Under the pieces are notes generated by a model that saw only the letters and a list, made by a program, of their open reading frames with translations, had not been told where the DNA came from and ran no database searches. This document shows positions 45,923-55,275 of a stretch of 64,000 nucleotides of DNA, piece by piece. Made by a program: the position numbers and the translations under genes. Positions within the stretch are counted from its first letter, which is position 1. Every line of letters begins with the position of its first letter. Source of the DNA: Phycisphaerae bacterium (GTDB lineage Bacteria; Planctomycetota; Phycisphaerae; UBA1845; Fen-1342); assembly GCA_028279405.1 (NCBI GenBank), contig JANQNU010000087.1, forward strand, positions 205,040 to 269,039, read 5' to 3'.

Positions 45923-48583
45923 GTGATCGGACTACCTACCCGCCGACCGGTGAGCGTTTTTGCGCTCTGTCTATTCGTCTTGCTGATACCCGGAATGGCC
46001 CTTGCTCAGGGATCCGCCGATGGGGCTGAGACCGGGGAGCACGTGCGTGCGCTCTCAGACTTGCCCATGATCTGGTGGATCGCACCGATCGGGGCCATTC
46101 TCGCACTGATCTTCGCGTGGGTCTTCTACGCGAGCCTGATCCGTGCGGACGAGGGGGATGAGGAAATGAAGCGCATCTCGGGCTACGTCCGGGAAGGTGC
46201 GCTGGCCTACCTCTTCCAGCAGTACAAGATCGTGGCGCTGTTCTTCGCCGTCGTATCGGCGATCTTGGCGTGGATGGCGTTCGGCCTTCACGTCCAGCAC
46301 GAGATCGTCTTTGTCGCGTTCCTGACCGGCGGTTTCTTCAGTGGCCTTTGTGGCTGGCTGGGCATGAATACAGCCACGCGCGCGTCGCACCGCACGGCCG
46401 CTGGCGCGCGGAAGTCACTGAACGACGGCCTGGTGGTCGCGTTCCGTTCCGGCGCGGTCATGGGACTGGTCGTTGTCGGCTTCGGGTTGATCGACATCGT
46501 GCTGTGGTTCCTTTTGCTGTACTTCAACGTCGTTCCGTTCGACTTCGCTCAGAACATGAACCTCGGCGAAATCACGGTGGTCATGCTGACGTTCGGCATG
46601 GGTGCCAGTGCCCAGGCGCTGTTTGCTCGTGTCGGCGGCGGTATCTACACCAAGGCCGCGGACGTCGGTGCGGACCTTGTGGGTAAGGTCGAGGCCGGCA
46701 TTCCGGAGGACGATGCTCGGAATCCGGCGACCATCGCGGACAATGTCGGCGACAACGTCGGCGACGTCGCGGGCATGGGTGCCGACCTGTACGAGTCGTA
46801 CGCGGGCTCGATCCTCGCGACGGCGGCCCTGGGTGTTGCCGCGGCGACCGCCTTGCACGGCGGCGACGAGCACAGCGCGTGGGCAGATGCAATCAAGATG
46901 CTCTCGGCGCCGATGGTGCTGGCCGGTGTCGGCATCGTCCTCTCGATCGTCGGTATCTTCATGGTGCGTACCAAGGACGGCGCGACCATGGGCCAGTTGC
47001 TCAACGCGCTCCGCATGGGCATCTATGGCAGCAGCCTTTTCATTGCGGTCGCTGCTTACTTCGTATGCCAGTGGCTGCTGGATGATATCGAAGGCGTGAG
47101 TGCCATGGGAGTCTGGGGCGCGATCATGGCGGGCCTCGTTGCCGGTAACGTCATTGGATTTGCGACCGAGTACTACACGAGCTACGAGTTCGCGCCGACC
47201 CGGCGCATCTCGAAACAGGGCATCACCGGACCGGCGACTGTTATTATCGCCGGCGTCGCCGAGGGCATGAAGAGTACCTGGGCCTCGCTGGCGACGATCA
47301 TCGTCGCGATCCTGTGTGCGTTTATCTTTGCGGGCGGTCGCGAAGAGTTCCTGCTCGGTCTTTACGGCGTCGGTATCGCCGCGGTCGGAATGCTGGCAAC
47401 GCTGGGTATCACGCTTGCGACCGACGCATACGGCCCGATCGCGGACAACGCCGGCGGTAACGCCCAGATGACCGGTCAGCAGCCGATTGTCCGGGAGCGG
47501 ACTGACGCGCTCGACTCGCTGGGCAACACGACCGCTGCGACCGGAAAGGGCTTCGCGATCGGTTCTGCGGCCCTGACGGCACTTGCACTGCTGGCGGCAT
47601 ATGTCGAGGAGGTTCGGATCGGACAGGTCCGTGAGGCACGTGCCGCGCTGTCCGCGTCCGGCGAACCGCAGGTCGGCGATGCCTACTATCTCGGTTACGG
47701 CAAGATTGGCCTCAAGACCGGCGAAGGCGATCGGGACCCGGATTACGACACGCTGATGGTCATGGACGGCGACGCGCACCTGCCGGCCGAGGCGGGCAAG
47801 CTGACGCTCACCGCGGTCGTGGACGATCCGGACGCGAACGTCGTTACGGCACAACTCGATGGGCACCGCCTACGAATGGTGCGGGCCAAGAAGGCGTCGC
47901 TGCAGAACTACATGGCGTTCTATGACGTGACCTTGATGAACCCGAAGACGCTTTGCGGCTTGTTCTCAGGCGTGCTGCTCGTGTTCCTCTTCTGCGCGAT
48001 GACGATGGAGGCCGTCGGCCGGGCCGCGTACAACATGATGCTCGAGTGCCGCGATCAGTTCGACATGATGCGCAAGTACCTCATCGGGCAGGGCAAGGAC
48101 GAGGCGTTTGCACGCGATCCGGACAATTGGCCGATGACCCAGATCGAATGGCAGGGACAGAAGATCCCGAACTACTCGAGGGCCGTGGCGATCTCGACGC
48201 GCGGGGCGCAGAAGGAAATGGTCGCACCCTCGATTCTCGCGGTTAGCGTTCCGGTGCTGGTCGGCTTGTTCTTCGACGTCCCGGGCGTCATGGGCCTCCT
48301 GGCGGGCGGCCTGACGAGCGGCTTTGCCGTCGCGATCTTCATGGCCAATGCCGGCGGTGCGTGGGACAACGCCAAGAAATGGGTCGAGACGGGTGAGCAC
48401 GGCGGCAAGGGCAGCGAAGCGCACAAGGCCACGGTTGTCGGCGACACGGTCGGTGACCCGTTCAAGGATACGTCCGGCCCGAGCCTGAACATCCTCATTA
48501 AGCTGATGAGCATGGTCAGCGTCGTGTTTGCCGGCTTGATCGTGAAGTACGCGCCGCAGCTCGGATCGTTCCTCGGTCTGTAG
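45923..48583 (+). CDS. hppA: Membrane-bound ion-translocating pyrophosphatase, 886 aa
   Basis: V-PPase: hydrolyses PPi and pumps H+ or Na+. The substrate-binding loop is [40 protein letters not shown]. Other motifs are [27 protein letters not shown] and, near the end, [35 protein letters not shown] fits the potassium-dependent class (Ala where potassium-independent enzymes have Lys). Compared with typical bacterial enzymes (about 680-770 aa) it has a 100-aa extracytoplasmic insertion (about residues 560-670). GTG 45923 has AAAGGAG at 8-nt spacing, and a signal-like helix follows; GTG 45890 is weaker. It makes up about 16 helices. Confidence 0.95.
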   Translation: MIGLPTRRPVSVFALCLFVLLIPGMALAQGSADGAETGEHVRALSDLPMIWWIAPIGAILALIFAWVFYASLIRADEGDEEMKRISGYVREGALAYLFQQYKIVALFFAVVSAILAWMAFGLHVQHEIVFVAFLTGGFFSGLCGWLGMNTATRASHRTAAGARKSLNDGLVVAFRSGAVMGLVVVGFGLIDIVLWFLLLYFNVVPFDFAQNMNLGEITVVMLTFGMGASAQALFARVGGGIYTKAADVGADLVGKVEAGIPEDDARNPATIADNVGDNVGDVAGMGADLYESYAGSILATAALGVAAATALHGGDEHSAWADAIKMLSAPMVLAGVGIVLSIVGIFMVRTKDGATMGQLLNALRMGIYGSSLFIAVAAYFVCQWLLDDIEGVSAMGVWGAIMAGLVAGNVIGFATEYYTSYEFAPTRRISKQGITGPATVIIAGVAEGMKSTWASLATIIVAILCAFIFAGGREEFLLGLYGVGIAAVGMLATLGITLATDAYGPIADNAGGNAQMTGQQPIVRERTDALDSLGNTTAATGKGFAIGSAALTALALLAAYVEEVRIGQVREARAALSASGEPQVGDAYYLGYGKIGLKTGEGDRDPDYDTLMVMDGDAHLPAEAGKLTLTAVVDDPDANVVTAQLDGHRLRMVRAKKASLQNYMAFYDVTLMNPKTLCGLFSGVLLVFLFCAMTMEAVGRAAYNMMLECRDQFDMMRKYLIGQGKDEAFARDPDNWPMTQIEWQGQKIPNYSRAVAISTRGAQKEMVAPSILAVSVPVLVGLFFDVPGVMGLLAGGLTSGFAVAIFMANAGGAWDNAKKWVETGEHGGKGSEAHKATVVGDTVGDPFKDTSGPSLNILIKLMSMVSVVFAGLIVKYAPQLGSFLGL

Positions 48584-48607
48584 CCGGTTTGGCGCATCGG
48601 AAACTCG

Positions 48608-48644
48608 ACGGGCGTCGTGCCGCTAGCTGCGGTGCGACGCCCGT
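48608..48644 (+). terminator. Terminator after hppA
   Basis: A 16-bp stem (ACGGGCGTCGTGCCGC with the matching arm, two wobbles) with a 5-nt loop (TAGCT) is followed by GTTT. It lies about 25 nt after the stop codon. Confidence 0.6.
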
Positions 48645-48809
48645 GTTTCGTATACGCGGGGGGTTGTTTGTTCGAGCGGTCCGGTGCGGCGCCGATGGAT
48701 GGGCAAGCGCCGGCTGAGTGATCTTGCGGTCCACGAGTGATTGGGGGTTGCGGCACAGGCAGTTATAATCGCGACGGTGTCGCGGAACGGATTGCTTTCA
48801 GGAGTCATG

Positions 48810-49133
48810 ATGTCCGAACTGGCCAAGAAGAAGTGCGTACCCTGTCACGGCGGCGTACCCCCGCTGAGCCCCGAGGAGCGTGGCGCGCTCCTGGAACAGG
48901 TCCCCGGCTGGTCGGTCGAAGAGGGCCATCATCTGGCGCGCAACTACACGTTTCCAAACTTCGTCGACGCGCTCGCGTTCGTGAATCGCGTGGGCGACGT
49001 GGCGGAGTCCGAGGGCCACCATCCCGACCTCTTTCTCACCTGGGGGAAGGTCGGCGTGAAGATATGGACGCACAAGATTGACGGCCTGACCGAGAGCGAC
49101 TTCATCCTCGCCGCCAAGATCGACGCGCTCTAG
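48810..49133 (+). CDS. phhB: Pterin-4a-carbinolamine dehydratase (PhhB), 107 aa
   Basis: Recycles pterin cofactor after aromatic hydroxylation; also DCoH in animals. The signatures NFVDALAFVNRVGDVAESEGHHPDLFLTWGKV and KIWTHKIDGLTESDF are clear. The N-terminal KKCVPCHGGVPPLSPEE with paired Cys is normal for many bacterial members. ATG 48810 has AGGAG at 5 nt. No phenylalanine hydroxylase lies next to it in the window, so its role may be repair of dihydropterin side products. Confidence 0.93.
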   Translation: MSELAKKKCVPCHGGVPPLSPEERGALLEQVPGWSVEEGHHLARNYTFPNFVDALAFVNRVGDVAESEGHHPDLFLTWGKVGVKIWTHKIDGLTESDFILAAKIDAL

Positions 49134-49179
49134 CGGACCGCGCGCTCGGCTTGCTGACGTAGACTCGTGCCGGACCGGT

Positions 49180-51225
49180 CTACGCGTGCTGCGTCGACGC
49201 CCAGCGCCAGGCAAGCAGATACAGCGGAACCATTGAGCAGTGGACTCGTTGTCCGGTCGCCGAATTGGATGCGACTGGCTGTGCGTCGTAGTCGTTCGTT
49301 CCGGTGTCCGGCTCCCGACCATCCATGAAGACGATACGGTCCGGCTGCAACAGCGCCCAGATATCGCCGGGCAGCGCGAGTCGTTGGCCCATGAGTCGCG
49401 ACGCGGCGCGCACCTCACGGGCTCGGTCGAATACGTGTCGTGCATACTCCAGTGAGCGCTCCCACGGCCCGCGTTGCGATCCTTCGCCGGTTTCCGCGGC
49501 CTGCTGTTCGAGGTGTGCCAGCACTGCGTCGTCCTCGCCTGCCAGTATCGCGTTCCGAGCCGCCAGCAATCTCCCATAGTCCGACGCGCCGATTCGCCCG
49601 GCGCAGGGCCCCCGGCAGCATTGCGAATAGTATCGCTCGCAGAGCGTTGCGGGCATTGTCGGGTTCAACAGGGGTAGGGCGCTGTCGGGTGGTGGGCAGA
49701 GCGCTACCCCGACCAGGCTGCACACCAGGTCATTCACCCGCGCGGCCTCGCGCTCGGAACCGTAGGGCCCGAACGCAGGTTTGTCGGAATCCGGTTCGCG
49801 CGCATATACGAGTTGCCCAAGCGCGTCGGGCTGCGGGACCAGGTAGCCGCCCGGCCGGGTCGAGCGCAGCGCCCGATTGAATGGCGGCCGTGATCGTCGG
49901 ATCAGCTCCGCCTCCACCAGCGTCATCTCGATTGAGGACTCCGCCGGCCGGACTTCCACGCGCGCGATGCGTTCGATCCAGTCACCGAACGCGTTGGTTT
50001 GACGCCCACGCAGGTGCGCGCGGATCCGCGTTCGCACCTTGCCGGCCTGACCGACGTAGAGCAGCCGCTCCGCGCGGTCGTACAGGGTGTAGACGCCGCG
50101 TCGGTTGGGCAGTCGATCGAGGCGCTCGACGGGACAGACGTCAAGGTCACGGTGGGGGGCGTCGAGCAGGTCGAAGGCTCGACGGCCCATTGCGGCCGTC
50201 CGTCGAAGTCGCGTGTGCTCGGGCAGGATCTCGATCGCTTTCATGCTGACGCGCAGCGAAACGTCGGGTCGCAGTCGACGGGTGCGCTGGGTCAGCGCCA
50301 TTCCGCGCAGTCGATCCGGCGTCGACTCCCCGGTGAGTCTGACGTCTGCGAGCGCGCCTGGCGGAAGCGCGTGCAGCGTCTCCTCGATGCTCTCTTGTAA
50401 GCGCGCACGGGACAATCCGGTAACGTCGATCGAGCGTACCGTCATCGGTCTCACGGCGTGCTCGACAAAATGGTGTCGGACACGTCCAGCCGCGTCGATC
50501 GTTGCCTGGATGCAGCCCTTGGGCTCGTTGCGCTCGGCAAACGTGATTCGATCGGTCGAGCCGGCGTAGACGATCGGTGTGCCGTCGATCGGCGATTGAA
50601 GCACTTGGTGACGGTGGATGTGCCCCGCCGCGACGTAAGACAGGCCGGCCGGCAACACACTCCGCGCAACGACGTCCGGCCCCGCGCGAAACCGATAGTC
50701 GTTCGGACCGCAGACGGCGCCGTCAAACGCCTGGTGTACGACCAGGATCGAACAGTCGGCGCAACCAGGGTACCACCCGCTTTCGTCCAATGCCTCCGGG
50801 AAGGTCGCAACCGCTTCACGCCGAAGGCAGGGCAACGTCGGCAGCGCGATCGTCACGCCGCGTATACGCAGCCGGAAGGTGGTGGGGCGCAGCGCGATGT
50901 GAATGTTCGGGTGTTGCAAAAACAGATTGTCGGGAATTGTCGAACGTTCGTGGTTTCCGGGTGCGACGACGACGGGGATGCCACGTGCTGCGAGTCGCAG
51001 GAGTGGTTCGCAGGCCGCGGTAACGGCGGGGCCGTGCGGCTGGGGCTGGTCGAAGAGGTCGCCGGCATGAATCACAAAATCGACGGAATCCCGGAGTGCG
51101 TTTGTAACCACGTGATGGTAACTGGCAACCAAGTCATTGCCGCGGTGTCCAACAGTCCGCGGCGACGCGGGCAATTGAGACCCGATATGGGTGTCGGCAA
51201 GATGAAGGAACCGCAGGGGCGACAT
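49180..51225 (-). CDS. SbcD-like metallophosphoesterase fused to a UvrC-N/Cho-like GIY-YIG module (681 aa)
   Basis: Residues about 1-300 are a calcineurin-like DNA repair phosphoesterase (SbcD/Mre11 type): HLADTHIGS, HAGDLFDQ, APGNHERS, VVHQAFDG, AAGHIHRHQ. After a 70-residue linker region, residues about 370-460 are a GIY-YIG domain (RGVYTLYDRAERLLYVGQAG, then KVRTRIRAHL; Glu in LVEAELIRRSRPPFN). A Cys cluster like the UvrC one follows (LCERYYSQCCRGPCAGRIG) near 525-550, and a helical part (LLAARNAILAGEDDAVLAHL) corresponding to the UvrB-interacting region. The fusion suggests a two-nuclease repair enzyme. ATG 51225 is preferred; the gene is convergent with phhB. Confidence 0.88.
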   Translation of the reverse strand: MSPLRFLHLADTHIGSQLPASPRTVGHRGNDLVASYHHVVTNALRDSVDFVIHAGDLFDQPQPHGPAVTAACEPLLRLAARGIPVVVAPGNHERSTIPDNLFLQHPNIHIALRPTTFRLRIRGVTIALPTLPCLRREAVATFPEALDESGWYPGCADCSILVVHQAFDGAVCGPNDYRFRAGPDVVARSVLPAGLSYVAAGHIHRHQVLQSPIDGTPIVYAGSTDRITFAERNEPKGCIQATIDAAGRVRHHFVEHAVRPMTVRSIDVTGLSRARLQESIEETLHALPPGALADVRLTGESTPDRLRGMALTQRTRRLRPDVSLRVSMKAIEILPEHTRLRRTAAMGRRAFDLLDAPHRDLDVCPVERLDRLPNRRGVYTLYDRAERLLYVGQAGKVRTRIRAHLRGRQTNAFGDWIERIARVEVRPAESSIEMTLVEAELIRRSRPPFNRALRSTRPGGYLVPQPDALGQLVYAREPDSDKPAFGPYGSEREAARVNDLVCSLVGVALCPPPDSALPLLNPTMPATLCERYYSQCCRGPCAGRIGASDYGRLLAARNAILAGEDDAVLAHLEQQAAETGEGSQRGPWERSLEYARHVFDRAREVRAASRLMGQRLALPGDIWALLQPDRIVFMDGREPDTGTNDYDAQPVASNSATGQRVHCSMVPLYLLAWRWASTQHA

Positions 51226-51365
51226 GCGACAAAGACTACCTTCCATAACGATGTCGAAAAAGTCGAAGGTAGGATTTTGTAAGGAGTGCGACCTGGGTGG
51301 CAATCCTGCGAAACTTGGACGGTTTCAAATTTTTCGATTCGGGGTGAAATCGAAGAAGGGTGAAA

Positions 51366-51381
51366 CCAAAGGCTCCTTTGG
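51366..51381. promoter_or_regulatory. Perfect palindrome upstream of the sigma-70 gene
   Basis: CCAAAGG-CT-CCTTTGG, a 16-bp dyad, about 87 bp before the start of the sigma gene at 51468. It is a candidate operator, or an RNA hairpin in the leader. It is also near the divergent promoter of the nuclease fusion. Confidence 0.4.
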
Positions 51382-51467
51382 AACGTAGGAGATAGAAGCA
51401 GGGGTGTGTTCCGACCATCACGCCGCTGGGTGAGCGGTAGGCTGAACCGCAGAAGTGGAGCGACGAG

Positions 51468-52481
51468 ATGCCTTCAATGATCAGGAGCAAGACGAGAGAA
51501 TCGCGTCCGGTGGGCGGGTTGCGCAAGCTCCGTGCCAACTCGAAGCTGCCAACGGCGCGCGGACTGAAGTCATTTGCACCCGAGGAGCGGGCGCTGCTCG
51601 AGCTGCTGGTGGGTAGCGAGTACGAGTGCGTGTACGACCCGATCTTTCGGCGGACGCGCGTCGAGCAGGAGTGCCTTTCGATTCCGCCGCGGCCGATCCG
51701 TGAGATGGTGCTGGACCATCAAAGCGAAGATGACCTCGGTAGCGATTTCGGAATTTACAGCAATGTTCGGGCGCAGGTGCTGACGCCGGACGAGGAATAC
51801 CGGCTATTTCTGGCGTTCAACTACTTTCGGCATCGGGCGATGAAGATCTTGCGGCAATACCGGGGCAAGCGTCTGACGGTGACGGCGGCTCGGGAACTGC
51901 TGCACTGGGCGCAGGCGGCCGAGGGAGTTCGCGCGGAAATCGTCCGCATGAACATCTCGTTGGTGCTGGCGATGACGCGGCGCACGCGCATTCACGGTGC
52001 GGAGCTGTCGGACCTGGTCAGCGAGGGTAACTATGCGCTGATTCGCTGCGTCGACAAGTTCGACTGCAACCGCGGATTCAAGTTCAGCACGTATGCCTGC
52101 CGGGCGATCGTCAGTGCGTTCACGCGGCTTGGTTCGAAAGGAATGCGCTATCGGAACCAGTTCCCGGCTTCGTTCGAGCCGGAGTTCGAGCGCAGCGATT
52201 ACCTCGATCGGCAGCGTGAGGAGATCGAGGCGCTGGCGGTCGACGATCTTCGCCGGGTATTGAACGAGAACCAGGCGGAACTGACCGAGATGGAGCAGGA
52301 GGTTCTGACGGCCCGTTTCAACCTGAATGAAGTGTACGGCGAGGACGAGCGCGGCATGACGCTCGAGCAGGTCGGCGATCTGCTCGGAGTGAGCAAGGAG
52401 CGCGTCCGTCAGATCCAGAACAAGGCCTTGGTGAAGCTGCGCGAGACGATGGACGTCGAGGAGATCACGCCGGCTGCTTAG
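51468..52481 (+). CDS. Sigma-70 family RNA polymerase sigma factor with altered region 2, 337 aa
   Basis: Region 2: VRMNISLVLAMTRRTRIHG, ELSDLVSEGNYALIRCVDKF, CNRGFKFSTYACRAIVSAFTR. Region 4: LTEMEQEVLTARFNL and MTLEQVGDLLGVSKERVRQIQNKALVKLRE, like RpoD region 4.2. The pair of Trp residues in region 2.3 of housekeeping RpoD (TYATWWIRQ) is replaced by ACRAIVSA, so promoter opening must differ. The N-terminal 100 residues are not sigma-like and include a basic segment. It is not the housekeeping factor; a specialised regulator is likely. A strong terminator follows at 52516-52542. Confidence 0.92.
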   Translation: MPSMIRSKTRESRPVGGLRKLRANSKLPTARGLKSFAPEERALLELLVGSEYECVYDPIFRRTRVEQECLSIPPRPIREMVLDHQSEDDLGSDFGIYSNVRAQVLTPDEEYRLFLAFNYFRHRAMKILRQYRGKRLTVTAARELLHWAQAAEGVRAEIVRMNISLVLAMTRRTRIHGAELSDLVSEGNYALIRCVDKFDCNRGFKFSTYACRAIVSAFTRLGSKGMRYRNQFPASFEPEFERSDYLDRQREEIEALAVDDLRRVLNENQAELTEMEQEVLTARFNLNEVYGEDERGMTLEQVGDLLGVSKERVRQIQNKALVKLRETMDVEEITPAA

Positions 52482-52515
52482 GCGTTACGAACCAACCCTC
52501 CACCCAACCCGCACT

Positions 52516-52542
52516 CGGCGTCAGTCTCCCTGACGCCGTTTT
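52516..52542 (+). terminator. Rho-independent terminator of the sigma-70 gene
   Basis: CGGCGTCAG-TCTCC-CTGACGCCG followed by TTTT: a perfect 9-bp stem starting 34 nt past the stop. The next gene is convergent, ending at 52546. Confidence 0.8.
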
Positions 52543-52545
52543 GCG

Positions 52546-53529
52546 TTACGGAGCGGGCTTTGCCGCGGCGGTGCGGGCCCGCGTCGCTTTGCGCGGCGGC
52601 GGCTGCGTCTTCCAACGTCGATGTACCCAGAGATACTGCTCGGGCCAGCGGCGAATCGACCGCTCCATTGCGCGGGAGAACTCCTGCGTGATCCACAACG
52701 CAGGATTATCGCGATCGGCCCATTCGTCCGGGCGGATGATCCGCTCGATCCCGATACGATAGTGGAACCCGGTCCGGACGCGCGCCGCATACCCGGCGAT
52801 GACCGGCAGGTCGCGCTGAATCGCCAGCAGCGCGATCGACTTGTAGGTCGAGGCGCTGCGGCCGAAGAAGTCGACGAAGTAGCCCTTGCGCCCGGCGTCC
52901 TGGTCGGCGATGAAGCACACCGGCAAGCCGCGGTCGAGCAACTCCGGCGTCTGGGTCATCGCGCCCTTCTTGTCCATCAGCGTCAGGCCGTTGACGGCAC
53001 GCGACTCCACCAGGAACCGATTCATGCGCACGTTGTCCAGCGGCCGCATAACGGCCGCCAGCGGCACACCCAGCTTCGTCAGCGTCATCCCGAGCAGTTC
53101 GAAGTTGCCGAAGTGCGGCGTCACCATCAACGCGTTTTCTTCGAGCAGGACCTGCAGACCCGGGCCGAGGTCGTCGAGCTCGACATGTCGCGACCATGCG
53201 TTGTGATTCACCAGTCGGGTCGTCATCAGTAGCTCGACGAGATACACCTGCGTGAAGTGCTCGAACGACGACCGCGCGATTTGCCACAGCTCTGCTTCGG
53301 TGTAAACGTCACCGAGTGCCGCCCGGAGGTTTTCCATTGCGCGTTCGCGGTGCCGTGGCATCAGCCACCACCAGATTCGCCCGAAGATCCGCGCGGTTAC
53401 TAGATTCGCGCGGACCGGGAAACAGTTGATGATCGTGCCCCACACCCGCAGCGCCAGGTAGACGAGAAAGGCCTGGATTGGCTGGAGCGGGCCGCTGTTC
53501 AGCCAGGTTTTCTTTTTCGGAGCCGCCAT
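52546..53529 (-). CDS. Lysophospholipid/lipid A acyltransferase (LpxL/HtrB family), 327 aa
   Basis: Family signature HFGNFE (His-x4-Glu) in LMVTPHFGNFELLGMTL, plus a conserved acceptor region (IADQDAGRKGYFVDFFGRSAS, WVHRRWKT). A short N-terminal hydrophobic stretch (AFLVYLALRVWGTIINCF) serves as membrane anchor. Acts on the inner membrane, transferring acyl chains from ACP to a lipid A precursor or lysophospholipid. Its presence indicates a Gram-negative-type envelope. The C-terminus is Arg/Lys/Ala/Pro-rich. It lies 6 bp downstream of the GNAT/aminotransferase fusion (same strand). Confidence 0.92.
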   Translation of the reverse strand: MAAPKKKTWLNSGPLQPIQAFLVYLALRVWGTIINCFPVRANLVTARIFGRIWWWLMPRHRERAMENLRAALGDVYTEAELWQIARSSFEHFTQVYLVELLMTTRLVNHNAWSRHVELDDLGPGLQVLLEENALMVTPHFGNFELLGMTLTKLGVPLAAVMRPLDNVRMNRFLVESRAVNGLTLMDKKGAMTQTPELLDRGLPVCFIADQDAGRKGYFVDFFGRSASTYKSIALLAIQRDLPVIAGYAARVRTGFHYRIGIERIIRPDEWADRDNPALWITQEFSRAMERSIRRWPEQYLWVHRRWKTQPPPRKATRARTAAAKPAP

Positions 53530-53535
53530 CGCACG

Positions 53536-55275
53536 CTAGTGTACTGGGTTGGCTGTTGCAGGCCCACCAGTCGGCGCCCGCACACCGACGTGTCCGCTCC
53601 ATGCGGCCAGTAGTCGATCACAATCGGTCGTCGTAATGCGGCCCATCGTGGAAACCTGTAGCAAGCCCCGATCACGTAAGTAGGCGGGAGCGTGATAGAT
53701 CGCGCATCGGGCGTCGGCGGCGCTTTTGATGAGGGCGGCCCGATGCTCCTGGTTCAGGCAGCGGATCGTCGTGATGACCGGGCTCGCAAGTTCGCGATCT
53801 CCCAGCGTGCACAGCCCGAGTCCGTCGAGGCCCCGGCGCAAATGCTGAGTAACAGTTCGATAGCGTTCGTAGGTGTCCTCTCGGTCGGAGGGTGTGCGGT
53901 AGTTTGCATCGAGCGCGGACGCGAGCGCTTGCATTGGCGGAGAAGGAAGCGTGAAGCGTGGAAGCCGCGCTTCGAAATCGGAGACGATGTCGAGGCTTGA
54001 CGGCACGAAACGACCGTCCTGGTCGCAGCCGAAGGATTGGTCGAAGGATCGGGCATCTACGCCGGTGAGGACGAAGCCCAGACCCGCAAATGATTGCAGC
54101 GCCTTGCCCGAGCTGCCGCTGGCGAGTGCGATTCCGTTCAGGTCGAGCGCAACGGCGCCAATGCTGCTCACGCAGTCTAGACAGAGGGGGATGTTCCGCT
54201 CGGCAGCCCGGGCCTGCAATGACGGGAGCGGATTGAGCACGCCGGTGCTGGTCTCGTGGTGGACCGCCCAGATCCAGGCGATCTCCGGATCCGACGCCAA
54301 GAGGCGATCGAGACCGTCGAGGTCCCAGCCGCGACCCCACGCCGACCGCAGTACATGGAATCGGAGTCCGGCTCGGCGGGCATGATCGCAGAGCCGAGCA
54401 CCGAACTCGCCGGTGTCGAGCACGACGCCGACACCGCGATTTCGGGCGCGCAGCGAAAGTGCGAGCGCGTCGTTGGCGTGAGTGCCTCCGCCTGCCACCA
54501 GCGCCACGCGTCGACAGTTCGTCATTTCGCGGAGCCGACCGCGGACGCGCGCCAGTAGACGCTCGAATGTAGCGCTACGGTGCGGGATCGGCTTCCGCGA
54601 ATAGGCTGCACGAGTTTCCCTCGCGACTGGCACCGGCCCCGGGTGGAATCTCTTCCATGGATTGGCCCGCGGTGCGTGCGCGTCGTCATCTGTTTCGCCT
54701 GACCGGCGAGCGAACCGTACGAAGTTGCGCTCGATTCGAGGCGGAAGGTGCTCGAGAGGGAGCACCATCGGCACGAAGAACGCCGACCCGTCGGGAACGG
54801 CGGGACCGAGTGCCAGAAAACCGAATCGCCGATAGAGCGGCAGGCGTTGCTCGATTGCCGAGATCAGCAGGTGTTTTCGTTGCAGCCGCCGTGCGGCTTG
54901 CAACACGGCGTGCAGCAGACCGCCGAAGACGGTGGTGTTACGATGGCCCGGGACGATGGCCAGCAGACGCACCTCGATCGCGCGTCCACCCAGGACGCGG
55001 ATAAGCCCCGGATCGGGTAGTCGCCGAGTGACGGAGAACGGAGGCTTTGCATGGACGGCGACCATGCCGACGAGCGTTTCGTCGCGGATCGCGACGAAGT
55101 AGGTGTTCTTCTCGTGGAACTTGTCGACAAGTTGCGGTTCTGTTGCGCTGGCGTCGCGCGGATACTGCCCGAGTTCGTCCGCGAACGTCGCGTAGTTGAG
55201 CCGGTGAATCGCCGGCAGGTCTTCGTCGGTCGCGACACGAAACCGAATTCCCGAAGCAGTGCAGCGTGCGGTCAC
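53536..55275 (-). CDS. GNAT acetyltransferase fused to a class V PLP aminotransferase (579 aa)
   Basis: The N-terminal GNAT domain (about 1-185) begins IRFRVATDEDLPAIHRLNYA, with the acetyl-CoA region RLLAIVPGHRNTTVFGGLL and LPLYRRFGFLALG. From about residue 205 a class V aminotransferase follows (FHPGPVPV-type start, VALVAGGGTHANDALAL, AVHHETSTGVLNPL, CLDCVSSIGAVALDL) with the PLP Lys in SGSSGKALQSFAGL near 389. It resembles 2-aminoethylphosphonate-pyruvate and alanine-glyoxylate transaminases. GTG 55275 has GGAG 7 nt upstream. The two steps, N-acylation and transamination, may act on one pathway; substrates unknown. Confidence 0.87.
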   Translation of the reverse strand: MTARCTASGIRFRVATDEDLPAIHRLNYATFADELGQYPRDASATEPQLVDKFHEKNTYFVAIRDETLVGMVAVHAKPPFSVTRRLPDPGLIRVLGGRAIEVRLLAIVPGHRNTTVFGGLLHAVLQAARRLQRKHLLISAIEQRLPLYRRFGFLALGPAVPDGSAFFVPMVLPLEHLPPRIERNFVRFARRSGETDDDAHAPRANPWKRFHPGPVPVARETRAAYSRKPIPHRSATFERLLARVRGRLREMTNCRRVALVAGGGTHANDALALSLRARNRGVGVVLDTGEFGARLCDHARRAGLRFHVLRSAWGRGWDLDGLDRLLASDPEIAWIWAVHHETSTGVLNPLPSLQARAAERNIPLCLDCVSSIGAVALDLNGIALASGSSGKALQSFAGLGFVLTGVDARSFDQSFGCDQDGRFVPSSLDIVSDFEARLPRFTLPSPPMQALASALDANYRTPSDREDTYERYRTVTQHLRRGLDGLGLCTLGDRELASPVITTIRCLNQEHRAALIKSAADARCAIYHAPAYLRDRGLLQVSTMGRITTTDCDRLLAAWSGHVGVRAPTGGPATANPVH

